A stretch of 64,000 nt of DNA from CAKAHY01 sp963522175. GTDB taxonomy: Bacteria > Bacillota > Clostridia > Lachnospirales > Lachnospiraceae. The position numbers and the translations under genes are program-made. The DNA is taken from positions 62,001-126,000 of the forward strand of contig CAUQXC010000005.1 of the NCBI GenBank assembly GCA_963522175.1. The letters run 5' to 3'. Of this stretch, positions 14,565-23,469 are shown one piece after another. Each line of letters opens with the position of its first letter. Positions within the stretch are counted from its first letter, which is position 1. The notes beneath the pieces were generated by a model. It saw only the letters and a program-made list of their open reading frames with translations. It was not told where the DNA came from and ran no database searches.

Positions 14565-16013
14565 TTAGGGTTGCTTTTTAAGATTAAGCCTTGCATTATC
14601 AGGAGCCGGACTTTGTTTAAAACTTCCCTTTACTGTTTTTTCTATTTCCTTTATAAAATCATATCCTTTAGGGACAATCGGAGTAAAAAATTCCGTAATT
14701 ACACCGCTACCCATATCGACATATCCTCTGCCTTTTATTTTTTTAAGGAAAAACTGTTTGCCGGTTTCTCCAAACATCATTGAATAGCCCATTTCACTCA
14801 TTCGTCCAAGTGTAACTCTGAAATTAAACTGGTCTCTTATTCCGTCGCCAAGATATTTTGCGTCGGGTCTCTGACAGGCAAGTATCAAGAAAAAACCGGA
14901 TTGTCTGCCAAGCATTACTATCTGCTTTAACTTACTTAAAACAGCTATATTTTCTTTACTTCCTATCATTTCCATAAATGCAACATACTCATCAAATATC
15001 AAAAAATGGGCTTTAAGGTTAAGGCTTGCATAATTTTGTCCGGTTTTATATCCGGGCATAAGCTTCATTTCTTCATTTCTTTTCATCATCTCATTAAAAA
15101 ACAAATCAAGGCAGCTTATCATTTCATCGGCTTTTGTATATACATTAAGAAGAATGCCTTTAAGGTCTGCAAGGTCTGAATTTTTAGGATCAAGTATATA
15201 AAGCTTTGAGCCCGTTTTAAGAAGTGCCGAAATTAAAGTAAGCAGAAAATATGTTTTTCCTCCGCCGGTTCCTCCTGCTACAAGCATATGAGGCAAAGTA
15301 TCATATTCCCAATAAAGATTAGCCATTAATTTAAGCTTCCCGTTTACAGCCCTTACTTCATTAATGCTTATCCTGCTTGCTATAATGTTAAAATTAAACT
15401 TATACTCTATAAAACTGCCTTTATACCCTGTTTTTATCTCCTTACTTTCAAGTTCACAGTATAAACCGCTTTCAAGTTTTCTTTCCAAGTTTAAAAGCTG
15501 CTCCTGATATTTCCCCATAGTAATATCTATTCTTATGTAGATAAATCCGTCTTTTAAAAGATAATGAATCTTAGGGAAATAGCTTATTTTTTCGGTTTTG
15601 CCGGATGTTTTTATAAGCCCCGCTTTAACAAGAAAATCATCTGATGTTTTTGTTTCATACCATTTGTTCTCCATAATCATTTTTGCAAGTCTTTGTCTAT
15701 GAATAACGGTATTTATATAACTTTTTTTCTTTTGATAAAAGAAGTACATAAAAATCCCACTTATAATTACGGACAGTAAAAATGATATGATACAGTAATA
15801 ACTTGAAAACGCTTCAATATTCAACTTTCCAAGCTTTAAATCCTTAATAAATTTTATAACGGAAAACAGGTTAAATAATAAAAACAAAGGCACTACAGTC
15901 AAAAAAATCGAAACAACTATAAGCCTTTGAACCAGAAAGACATCGCCGGCTCTTATAATACTTCCTTTATAGCTATCTTTTATAATATTTTTCAAAGTAT
16001 CTTTTATTTTCAT
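14565..16013 (-). CDS. tcpA: FtsK/SpoIIIE-type coupling ATPase TcpA (Tn916 Orf21)
   Basis: The 482-residue protein has two N-terminal transmembrane helices (about 28-50 and 70-90) and then the FtsK motor domain. Walker A is GGTGGGKT near residue 246, followed by LYILDPKNSDLADL; Walker B is FLIFDEYVAF near 341, and ILACQRPDA is the sensor-like segment. It is shorter than chromosomal FtsK and lacks the gamma domain. It brings the relaxase-DNA complex to the channel and pumps the strand across. The start has only a weak ribosome binding site (GTGAG). It lies upstream of oriT and downstream of the two DUF961 genes. Confidence 0.92.
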   Translation of the reverse strand: MKIKDTLKNIIKDSYKGSIIRAGDVFLVQRLIVVSIFLTVVPLFLLFNLFSVIKFIKDLKLGKLNIEAFSSYYCIISFLLSVIISGIFMYFFYQKKKSYINTVIHRQRLAKMIMENKWYETKTSDDFLVKAGLIKTSGKTEKISYFPKIHYLLKDGFIYIRIDITMGKYQEQLLNLERKLESGLYCELESKEIKTGYKGSFIEYKFNFNIIASRISINEVRAVNGKLKLMANLYWEYDTLPHMLVAGGTGGGKTYFLLTLISALLKTGSKLYILDPKNSDLADLKGILLNVYTKADEMISCLDLFFNEMMKRNEEMKLMPGYKTGQNYASLNLKAHFLIFDEYVAFMEMIGSKENIAVLSKLKQIVMLGRQSGFFLILACQRPDAKYLGDGIRDQFNFRVTLGRMSEMGYSMMFGETGKQFFLKKIKGRGYVDMGSGVITEFFTPIVPKGYDFIKEIEKTVKGSFKQSPAPDNARLNLKKQP

Positions 16014-16039
16014 ATCAACTCACAGAAATTTATAAGCTT

Positions 16040-16435
16040 TTATTTTTCTTTTTCCTTTTTATCACCGGACACAGTATTAAAGAGATTTCCTGATGTACCT
16101 GTAGTTCCCTTTTTTTTAGGTACAATATCCTCAGCTTTTATGTACCATTCAACATCCACGCCTAAAAAGGACGCATTTGCAACGGTATCGGCTACCGGAT
16201 TTATTAACTCAACTTCACTGTTATACTCAAACTCTTTAGCCCCCGCAGCTTCAGGTATACTTACCTGTATCATTCTTCCCTGTGCCTTTGATTTTAAGTC
16301 ATAGGTTCTTTCTTTTATCGTTTCGCTGAGACTTCCGTCCTCATTTGTCATTCTTACTTCACGTCTTAAGGCGGAAAACTTTAATGTACCGAAAGTTTTT
16401 TCCTTATCTATAACTATTCCCTGTGCTAATCTCAT
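16040..16435 (-). CDS. DUF961 (YdcP) family protein (Tn916 Orf22/23 type)
   Basis: The 131-residue soluble protein begins MRLAQGIVIDKEKTFGTLKF and contains the family pattern (RTYDLKSKAQGRMIQVSIPE; ELINP). The last 25 residues are a Lys/Thr/Gly-rich tail. DUF961 proteins stand at the head of Tn916/ICEBs1-like transfer operons (YdcO/YdcP); their molecular role is not well known. It is a diverged relative of the next gene upstream, with which it shares the position of a central GxLxF segment and the LINP motif. Confidence 0.85.
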   Translation of the reverse strand: MRLAQGIVIDKEKTFGTLKFSALRREVRMTNEDGSLSETIKERTYDLKSKAQGRMIQVSIPEAAGAKEFEYNSEVELINPVADTVANASFLGVDVEWYIKAEDIVPKKKGTTGTSGNLFNTVSGDKKEKEK

Positions 16436-16469
16436 TTTTTCATTTCTCCTTTTTTATAACATTTAAGCA

Positions 16470-16784
16470 CTATGCTTTGACTAAATCATCCGCATACAAG
16501 ATATATTTACTAAAACCCCTGTTACCTATTTTTATCCCCTCAACCGTTATTACAGGATTTATAAGTTTTACTTCATCCTCGCTTTCAAAATGTTTTTCTC
16601 CTGCAATCGCCGGAAGTATAACCTCTATATCATCTGCCCTTTGTATATCCGAATAAAGGTTATAGCTTCTTGATAAGACGGTAAGCCTTCCGTTAATTTT
16701 CTTTTGCTGTGTTTTGCCTTCGCCTGCATACTCAAGTTTTCCAAAAGTTTTATAAACATCGGGTATTACATACTTTAATTCCAT
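16470..16784 (-). CDS. DUF961 (YdcP) family protein (Tn916 Orf23 type)
   Basis: The start at 16784 is chosen because it has AAGGAG at good spacing and yields MELKYVIPDVYKTFGKLEYA, the normal N-terminus of the family (104 residues). The open frame continues upstream to 16892, but that part overlaps the methyltransferase end and is basic junk-like sequence. It shares RSYNLYSDIQRADDIEVILP and LINPVI with the family. It is the first gene of the conserved transfer module. The pair of DUF961 genes is typical for Tn916 relatives. Confidence 0.82.
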   Translation of the reverse strand: MELKYVIPDVYKTFGKLEYAGEGKTQQKKINGRLTVLSRSYNLYSDIQRADDIEVILPAIAGEKHFESEDEVKLINPVITVEGIKIGNRGFSKYILYADDLVKA

Positions 16785-16888
16785 AAATTTTCTCCTTTTT
16801 TTGTTTTTACAGTCTTTACAATACGCTCTAAAATACTTACTGAAAGTAGGAGAGCGTACTTTTGTCTGATTCTTATTAAATTTTAGTT

Positions 16889-17959
16889 TCACTTTAAAAT
16901 ATCCTTTATTCCTGACATAATATATTCTGTGTGCGGCAAGGCTATCGAATTTCCTATCGCCTTTAATCTTGCCCTGTCTTTAATGATTTCTCCGGTATAT
17001 GAATACTTTGTATAATCATCGGGAAAGCCCATAAGCCTTTCGCATTCTTTAGGTGTAAGATATCTTATACACCCGTCATCTTCATTTTTTTCATACCAAC
17101 AGGCTATCATAGCGGAATTTCCGGCTAAAAGTGTCGGGAAAGGTTTATTTTCTTCTCCAAGTCCTTTTAAAAATATGGACGGATTTTTTCTTTTTGCTCC
17201 GGTACGCATTCTTCTTTCTTCAAATGCCCTGACATTTAGGAAATTCCCGCCTGCTTTAACAGCAGTTTCTTTATCGGTTCGGGTATGGTTGCACCCGCCT
17301 TTTTTGAAAGTCTTAATATCCTCTTTGCTACAGCAGGGCTTATATAATACTTTGTGGGCACTTCTTTTTCCAAAATCACATACAATAAATACTCTCTTTC
17401 TTCTTTGTAAGAGTATTGGTGTTCCGAAATATTGGGCGTCAAGCACTCTCCAACAAAGTTCAAGTTCTTTCCCTCGCACCATTCCTGCATTTGCCCATCT
17501 TGTATTAGGCATTGGAAGCTTGCAGCCGCAAAAGGCTTCAAGTATGGTTCTAAAATCATTCCTTGCTCCTGATACAAGACTTCCTGCCACGTTTTCCCAA
17601 ACAATGAAAGTTGGATATAAACCATTTGTATAGCACCTCATCTCATTTATAATTCTTATGGCTTCAAAAAACAAAGAAGACTTAACTCCGTTAATACCTG
17701 TTCTGTCGCCTATAAGAGAAAGATTTTGACAGGGTGAGCCGAAAGTTATAATATCAACCGGTTCTATTTTCCTTACATCTATCTTTGTAATATCCCCTAA
17801 GTGTTTCATTTCGGGAAAGTGTTTTTTCGTAACGGATATGGCATTTTTATCTATTTCACTTGCCCAGACAGGCGTTATACCGTTGTGTACGGCAGCCAAA
17901 GGGAATATGCCTATACCGTCAAAAAGACTTCCCAGAGTTATAGTTTTCTCATCTTTTAT
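16889..17959 (-). CDS. DNA (cytosine-5-)-methyltransferase, probable AUA start
   Basis: All main C5-methylase motifs are present. They are motif I LGSLFDGIGIFPLA (residues 9-22), the catalytic PCQ loop GSPCQNL with Cys77, VWENVAG, a QRRKRVF-type motif VIII, LTPKECERLMGFPDDYT and motif X AIGNSIALP. The first ATG-type start in frame is at 17899, but it would delete motif I. The frame runs back to an in-frame TAA at about 17974, and the only start-like codon at the right distance from AAGGAG is ATA at 17957-17959. Length would be 356 residues. The enzyme probably protects the element from host restriction or forms an orphan mark; no restriction partner is beside it. Confidence 0.85.
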   Translation of the reverse strand: MKDEKTITLGSLFDGIGIFPLAAVHNGITPVWASEIDKNAISVTKKHFPEMKHLGDITKIDVRKIEPVDIITFGSPCQNLSLIGDRTGINGVKSSLFFEAIRIINEMRCYTNGLYPTFIVWENVAGSLVSGARNDFRTILEAFCGCKLPMPNTRWANAGMVRGKELELCWRVLDAQYFGTPILLQRRKRVFIVCDFGKRSAHKVLYKPCCSKEDIKTFKKGGCNHTRTDKETAVKAGGNFLNVRAFEERRMRTGAKRKNPSIFLKGLGEENKPFPTLLAGNSAMIACWYEKNEDDGCIRYLTPKECERLMGFPDDYTKYSYTGEIIKDRARLKAIGNSIALPHTEYIMSGIKDILK

Positions 17960-17996
17960 ATTTACATCTCCTTAAATTTATTTATAATGATATGAA

Positions 17997-18026
17997 AAAA
18001 GAGATGTCTGTAATAACATCTCTTTT
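17997..18026. terminator. Bidirectional hairpin upstream of the methyltransferase
   Basis: AAAAGAGATGT (17997-18007) pairs with ACATCTCTTTT (18016-18026), 11 bp without mismatch, flanked by A and T runs on both sides. It separates the element's transfer operon from the accessory genes to the right. Confidence 0.65.
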
Positions 18027-18203
18027 GACAATACATATTTGATTGTTTATTATATTTGTAAAAGTTTTTATATCTGCATATCAAGGCTCTTGCTAAAGTA
18101 GTAAAAAAGTAGTATTTTTACAGCTCTACTTTGACAAAACTCCTTTTGTATCAAGGGTTTGTATGGATGTGAATACTATTTTAATTAAATGCTAATACTT
18201 ATT
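18027..18203. other. Non-coding AT-rich stretch at the element-island junction
   Basis: No gene was seen. There are short repeats of AAGTAGTA and two copies of ATCAAGG (about 18081 and 18158). This would be a place to look for an attachment site, but no direct repeat pair can be proven inside the window. Confidence 0.3.
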
Positions 18204-18429
18204 TTATCCGGTATGTTTTATTTCGATCACATACTTTTCTTTTAATCCGGAACATCTGTTTCAGGAAATAATTCCTTCATGTTGCAATCTTCCAACTACA
18301 ATTCCCGGATGAATTCCTATCGTTTTAGCAAACTTTACAATCTCATCATCAGAAATATATCTTGGTTGAACTAACCTTCTATAATCTTCCGGTGAAGTCA
18401 AATAGTTCATTGCAAACTTATCTGCTTCC
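18204..18429 (-). pseudogene. 3' remnant of an ImmA/IrrE-type (HigA-like) antitoxin/peptidase gene
   Basis: The minus strand reads EADKFAMNYLTSPEDYRRLV, then ISDDEIVKFAKTIGIHPGIV and VGRLQHEGIIS, then a TGA, then NRCSGLKEKYVIEIKHTG and TAA. This is the usual end of HigA-family proteins with an ImmA/IrrE peptidase domain (EADxFA, FAKxIGIxPGIVVGRLQH, WNRxxGLKxKY). The premature TGA probably replaces a Trp codon (TGG). Another TGA lies directly upstream of the EAD segment, and the DNA-binding half and HExxH motif are absent. It is thus a truncated and inactivated gene, evidence that this junction has been rearranged. Confidence 0.7.
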
Positions 18430-18654
18430 AATCAAGAACCTCAAATATATCTCTACAAAACTACCAATTTTAGATATTGATCCTAGCCCGCCTCAAAGCC
18501 CGGAAACACGCTATTTTCTTGAATTTACTCATCTTTTCTTATCATCTCAACCACACTTTCGACGTGCGAATTTTTGTCCAAACTTATATTCACACCCAGA
18601 GCAAAAAAAGTCTCTCTTTAACTTCAACATTTACACAAGAATACCTTTTCTCTA
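18430..18654. other. Unassigned stretch between the gene remnant and rhuM
   Basis: There is no convincing gene. An open plus-strand frame (18362-18688) has no ribosome binding site and crosses the remnant and the rhuM end. On the minus strand a short piece reads KRDFFCSGCEYKFGQKFARRKCG before a stop, possibly the end of another decayed gene with a Cys pair. I cannot name it. Confidence 0.3.
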
Positions 18655-19677
18655 TCAGTTTTTACCTTTTTTATTAACCTTATTATGAACGTTTTTAATG
18701 CTTTCCAAATATTCCTTTTCAACCGGCGACAAGTTCTGCTCCTGATATTTTCTATATTCTTCCTTTGCTTTTTCGATTGCCTGTACATGGCTGATTGTTC
18801 CAGAACCCTGCAACACCTTTTCGCCTGTATTTTTTAAAATATTTTCAAGATGCTCCACATAATCTGCCATATACATAGGATTATGGCGCATAGCCTGAAT
18901 TTCCGCAAAATCAAAGTAACCGGATACAATATTGTTTAGAATTTTTAATTCTTCATCATTAAGGTAATTCTTTGCAATACTGATATCTTTCAATACCGGA
19001 AAATCACCAGAGAAAGTTTTTAACCCCATAAAAGGCTGACTGGCATCCGCACGCTTGTATATAACTTCTGCTGCTGTATGTCCATATGCTGCATAATGTA
19101 ATTTATTTTGCACCATTTTAAAAAATGAAATGGATTCACTACTTTTGGGATTATAGTCAACACTTGTTGCATAAAGCTCAAGTACTTGTCGGTACATAAC
19201 TTTCTCTGACGAGCGTATATCCCGAATGCGGTCTAATAACTCTTTCCAGTAATTACCACCTCCCAAATTTTTCAACCTTTCATCGTCCATTGTAAAGCCT
19301 TTTATCATGTACTCCTTTAAGCGTTCAGTGGCCCATCGCCGGAAACTTGTAGCAATTTTAGATTTTACTCTATATCCAAGAGAAATAATCATCTCAAGAT
19401 TATAGTGCGTTATATTATAGTTTTTTCCGTCAACAGCAGTTGTTCGGAATTTCCGAACAACTGCTGTTTCCTCCAACTCGCCCTCTTCAAAGATGTGCTT
19501 AACATGCTCGCTGATATTAGATTTACTGGTTTGGTAAAGATCACATAATTGTGCTTGCGTAAGCCAAACAGTTTCATCTGCAAATTTAACATCTATTTTC
19601 GTCTTCCCATCATCCGTTTGATATATGATGATTTCACTCCTTATAATATTCAAACTATCTTTGTTGTTCCCCACCAT
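18655..19677 (-). CDS. rhuM: RhuM family protein
   Basis: The 340-residue soluble protein matches the RhuM family over its length. The N-terminal domain includes VWLTQAQLCDLYQTSKSNIS (about residues 31-50), a winged-helix-like DNA-binding part. ITHYNLEMIISLGYRVKS and FRRWATERLKEYMIKGF follow. The central and C-terminal helical domain has LHYAAYGHTAAEVIYKRADA. RhuM was first noted in a Salmonella pathogenicity island; the biochemical role is not settled, and homologues are common in mobile islands and next to defence genes. The gene follows the STAND protein by 40 bases on the same strand, so the two are probably cotranscribed. Confidence 0.88.
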   Translation of the reverse strand: MVGNNKDSLNIIRSEIIIYQTDDGKTKIDVKFADETVWLTQAQLCDLYQTSKSNISEHVKHIFEEGELEETAVVRKFRTTAVDGKNYNITHYNLEMIISLGYRVKSKIATSFRRWATERLKEYMIKGFTMDDERLKNLGGGNYWKELLDRIRDIRSSEKVMYRQVLELYATSVDYNPKSSESISFFKMVQNKLHYAAYGHTAAEVIYKRADASQPFMGLKTFSGDFPVLKDISIAKNYLNDEELKILNNIVSGYFDFAEIQAMRHNPMYMADYVEHLENILKNTGEKVLQGSGTISHVQAIEKAKEEYRKYQEQNLSPVEKEYLESIKNVHNKVNKKGKN

Positions 19678-19717
19678 TCAAGCCCCTTTCTGTTTTCTAT
19701 TTTTATGTATTTTAAGT

Positions 19718-22700
19718 TTACCCTCTTAAGATCTCATCAATTTGTTCAGATTCAATTTGCTCGTTTAAATAATCAATTTGTGTTTGTATATGCTTTTTAT
19801 GCTTTATCCATTTTAAACCTATAAAACTTGGAAGCAAAGACTCAAGAAAATCAATCCAAGCACGATACATCGGTATCACACTACCCAACCAACTCCAAGA
19901 AGCAGGTGTCAGTGGTAATCTTTCAAAATCTTCAAACAATAGATTATTTTCAAGGAACAGCAATACATACTCCTTTTTTCTTTCGATTTTTAATTTGGAT
20001 ATAACAGAAAATAAGCAGTACATTTTTGTTTCATCATCAGAAAATAGTTGAATACATTGACGAATCCAATCATCTTGCTTATCCAACAACTTTTGCTCAT
20101 TTTGGATCGGTAATAATAAAGACTCCAAAAAATATGGTACTGACAATTTAGAAAATTGGCAATTCTTTATCAACTGCTCAAAAATCTTATTATATATTTC
20201 TATAAAATCATCCAATTCGAAAAAACAATGATGCCTCTCTTGATGGTCAATAAAAGAGGTATTCTTTTTATTTATTAAATAACCTATATATTTATCCAGT
20301 ATAGAAGGTCTAACCAGATATATTTCCTTCAAAAAATGTCCGTTATAATCATGATGATTATCATATGACAGCATAGTACAGTATATTTCTTCAAGCAATT
20401 CCAAATTACAATTAAATTTTTGAATTACTTCTTTTGCACTATTATGATGGTAATTAAATTGCAGACCAAAATAAATATCCACGATAAAGGGGGAATACTC
20501 TTTTTTTGTCAAAATAATTTTGCAGCCTTCTATAAATGACCGTTCATCTATTACTTTATACTTCTCCAGAAAATCCACATCACGCATTGATGATGAAGTA
20601 ATGTCTCTGTCAGAAGTATCTTTCAAAAAATCATAAAGCCCATTTAGATGTTTTTCTGTAATTAATTCCAGCGGTAATTCATGATAATATACATATACCC
20701 AAGCATTTTTCTGACTATATTCTTCATTAATAATAATTTCATAAACTTCTGCGTCAGACAACAAAGAAAAGAGTATATCAATCAGATGATATGGGGTTAA
20801 ATTATTTGGTGTATCTTTTTCTATATAATACTTAATTGCATCAACACACCAATCTTTTTTATCGGAAATAGCATCAAAGGCAATACCTAATCCTTGAGTA
20901 ATCTCCCAAGATGAATGATTATCTATCTCAGAAACATCACTGCAAATATCAATTAGCTTCTTGAACATTTGTAAATCACAATCCGAAGTGTAATGATTAA
21001 TTGATTGCTGCTTTTGTTTTTTATTTTCTTCATAATCTGCTCCTTTAAGAAGACAATATAATTGAAAGTCCTCTCTTTCAAGATATTCAGAAAATAAGGA
21101 TTCACAAAGACCATTTATTCTACTAAAAACTTGCACTATTTCGCTCGCCAAAAGACAATTCGTCAATTTATCCGGGAGAAAATTGGACTTCAAAATCGAT
21201 TGAATATATTTTAAATCAAATTGTAAAACAGGAACGCTTACATCGTCGACAGTGCCTCCATAAGAACTGAGGATTTCCTTCACTTTTGCTCTATATTTTT
21301 CATTTTTGCTTAGAGAAGATAAATATTCCCAAATTAACTTTCGATATTTTTCAACACCTTTAGATATAACTAACGGAATTTGATATATGGTTAATTTATT
21401 TTTTCGTCCTTCCTCCGCTGGTGAAAAATACAATTTCAAAAATTCTTCTGCTATTTGCAAAAAGAAACTAGCAATAAATTCTTGTTTCCAGTCATCTGAA
21501 TATTCTTTTATTTTTTCAAAAAATGTTATTTGAGTGTAAAAATCATGCCGTATGGCATCCCTATGAATCCCAAAATATATATTGACTGCATGATAAAATT
21601 CCATAAATAAATCCGGTCGCTTTAGATAATATTGAAAAAACAAATCACAAGCGGTTGGAAGATCAGTCATATCTGCAAATCCACCAAGGATTTTAATGAT
21701 ATCATTTTCTACATGCTGATAGTTTTTTCTTTTTTCAGTATCTATATCGCTCCATTCACAAATCACTCTTTCTTCAGATTCAATTTTATTTTGCAAAAGT
21801 AAAAGTGTTCCCGTAGGATTAATACGAAAAAAGACTTTTACAAATTCAAAGAAGATTGGCGATTTTTCTGTTGATAATTCATCCCATAATAACTTTATTT
21901 CTTTCTCAACAAAATTTAAAAGCTCTTTATTTCTAAAGATATTAAGTAACGTATTAACAGAAGATACAGTTCTCTCTCTGTAGCTTGAAAAGCAAGCTTT
22001 AATCATTTTCGACAAATCAAGTAATTTTTTGTCAAAGAAAATATATTTTAACAAATAATTAGACAAACATTGATCAGAAAAACGAACAGCTTTATCATTA
22101 CAAATATCGACAATCTCCCGCTCGTGAAGCATACGGATATTTTCAATGAAACTATCTCGATTTAACCCTTTTTCCTGTAAAATTGGTAAAAGTGCATCAA
22201 TATAATCTAAATGAATTGCTTCAAGAAAAGCAATCATACCAGCAGTTATACATAGATTTTTATCTATAAAAAATTGATTATTTTCTAAATTAGAACCATA
22301 ATAATCTTCATATAATTGTGACACATCATCAATAGACTCCAAACGATTTGAACTGCATGCCACTTTCCCGGCAAGTATAGCAATACGAGCATTTCCTTCT
22401 GCAATTCTTATAATTCGTTCTTGATAGTCTTGATTCAAAATGCACAATGAAGTTTCAAGTATTTCCTTAATCTCGTTATCTGAAAATACATTTACATTCA
22501 AAATCTCATAAGAAGTGATTCCTCGAACATCGTTTATCACTTTTTGAAGTGCATAATCCCTTACCGTAATAAGTATTTTTACATTATATCCCTCTAGTTT
22601 CATACTAACGTAACGGATAATATGCTGCAGTCCTGACAATTGATTGGCATCATCAATAAAAAGAAAATAATCTCTTGGTCTATCTAAAAAAAGTTTTAAG

Positions 22701-23443
22701 TCATCGTATATTGGTAATGCATTACTATGAATACAGTAAGTCTTTTCATACTTAGCATCTGCATGATTTTTTACATAATGCAAGGCTAAACGGGTTTTTC
22801 CCGTACCTGATGAACCACTAAGTATAACAACATCCACTTTCGTATAAGCGTTGGTGATATCTTGAAATTCTTTTTTTCTGAATAGAAATTTAGTATCAAG
22901 TGGAGCAGCCATTCTATTTGCGTTGTAACTATTAATAAATTCATCATATGATTGAATTTGATCCGTACTTATTGATATTCCCAAAAAATCACGGGAAAGA
23001 TTATGATAGAAAAGATATATATCTTCTGCAAGCTTATCAATTCCAATAATTATAAGCTTAACTCCAGCATCTTCACATAGTTTTTTCACTTCACTATCTT
23101 GAAAGGGTGTAAGGTTTGATGAAGTATGACAATAAATAATTTCAGAGATTTTGTCATGCGGAACACCTGTCTTTGCTGTATCAAGACATTTTTCAAGATC
23201 ATCCTTGATTTTTACAAATAAGTTCGTCCTTTGAGTTGTGTATTCAACAAAAACATACTTTCCATTTGATGCAATAAAATAAGTATCAGGTGTACCTAAA
23301 GTGGTCTTTCGTGTACCTGCTTCTCCACCAAGAGATACTATACTCGGATAGCCTGTTTTATATAAATAAGAATCACAAAGATTTTGAAATGAACCTGCAT
23401 CCAGTTGTAGTATTTTTTGTTTAATACTTTCAATATTAGCCAC
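19718..23443 (-). CDS. PD-(D/E)XK-like nuclease / STAND NTPase / helical-repeat protein, candidate defence gene
   Basis: This is a 1241-residue soluble protein with a GTG start behind AGGGG. The N-terminal domain (about 1-130) has the PD-(D/E)XK layout: a helix, GGxxGTRKTTLGTPD with Asp53, then KYVFVEYTTQR with Glu67-x-Thr69. The NTPase domain (about 185-450) has Walker A GSSGTGKT near 213, Walker B FLFIDDANQL near 258 and an RD-type sensor (ITVRDYAL), as in STAND ATPases. The remaining 750 residues are alpha-helical and Leu/Ile/Tyr-rich, like a repeat-type sensor. The three-part order effector-NTPase-sensor is that of Avs/AVAST anti-phage proteins; membership in a known Avs type is not claimed. 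The base composition is more AT-rich than the rlmD gene 26 bases upstream. Confidence 0.8.
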   Translation of the reverse strand: MANIESIKQKILQLDAGSFQNLCDSYLYKTGYPSIVSLGGEAGTRKTTLGTPDTYFIASNGKYVFVEYTTQRTNLFVKIKDDLEKCLDTAKTGVPHDKISEIIYCHTSSNLTPFQDSEVKKLCEDAGVKLIIIGIDKLAEDIYLFYHNLSRDFLGISISTDQIQSYDEFINSYNANRMAAPLDTKFLFRKKEFQDITNAYTKVDVVILSGSSGTGKTRLALHYVKNHADAKYEKTYCIHSNALPIYDDLKLFLDRPRDYFLFIDDANQLSGLQHIIRYVSMKLEGYNVKILITVRDYALQKVINDVRGITSYEILNVNVFSDNEIKEILETSLCILNQDYQERIIRIAEGNARIAILAGKVACSSNRLESIDDVSQLYEDYYGSNLENNQFFIDKNLCITAGMIAFLEAIHLDYIDALLPILQEKGLNRDSFIENIRMLHEREIVDICNDKAVRFSDQCLSNYLLKYIFFDKKLLDLSKMIKACFSSYRERTVSSVNTLLNIFRNKELLNFVEKEIKLLWDELSTEKSPIFFEFVKVFFRINPTGTLLLLQNKIESEERVICEWSDIDTEKRKNYQHVENDIIKILGGFADMTDLPTACDLFFQYYLKRPDLFMEFYHAVNIYFGIHRDAIRHDFYTQITFFEKIKEYSDDWKQEFIASFFLQIAEEFLKLYFSPAEEGRKNKLTIYQIPLVISKGVEKYRKLIWEYLSSLSKNEKYRAKVKEILSSYGGTVDDVSVPVLQFDLKYIQSILKSNFLPDKLTNCLLASEIVQVFSRINGLCESLFSEYLEREDFQLYCLLKGADYEENKKQKQQSINHYTSDCDLQMFKKLIDICSDVSEIDNHSSWEITQGLGIAFDAISDKKDWCVDAIKYYIEKDTPNNLTPYHLIDILFSLLSDAEVYEIIINEEYSQKNAWVYVYYHELPLELITEKHLNGLYDFLKDTSDRDITSSSMRDVDFLEKYKVIDERSFIEGCKIILTKKEYSPFIVDIYFGLQFNYHHNSAKEVIQKFNCNLELLEEIYCTMLSYDNHHDYNGHFLKEIYLVRPSILDKYIGYLINKKNTSFIDHQERHHCFFELDDFIEIYNKIFEQLIKNCQFSKLSVPYFLESLLLPIQNEQKLLDKQDDWIRQCIQLFSDDETKMYCLFSVISKLKIERKKEYVLLFLENNLLFEDFERLPLTPASWSWLGSVIPMYRAWIDFLESLLPSFIGLKWIKHKKHIQTQIDYLNEQIESEQIDEILRG

Positions 23444-23469
23444 TATCTATTCCCCTTATTGTTTTGATA

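Noticed and set aside
17236..17625. Second minus-strand frame inside the methyltransferase gene
   Set aside because: It is a shifted frame within a gene whose own frame carries all methylase motifs.
16889..17959. Methyltransferase as part of a restriction-modification system
   Set aside because: No endonuclease gene lies next to it; the neighbours are transfer genes on one side and a hairpin plus a gene remnant on the other.
18362..18688. Plus-strand frame of 108 codons between the gene remnant and rhuM
   Set aside because: No ribosome binding site, aromatic-rich random-looking translation, and it overlaps the remnant and the end of rhuM.
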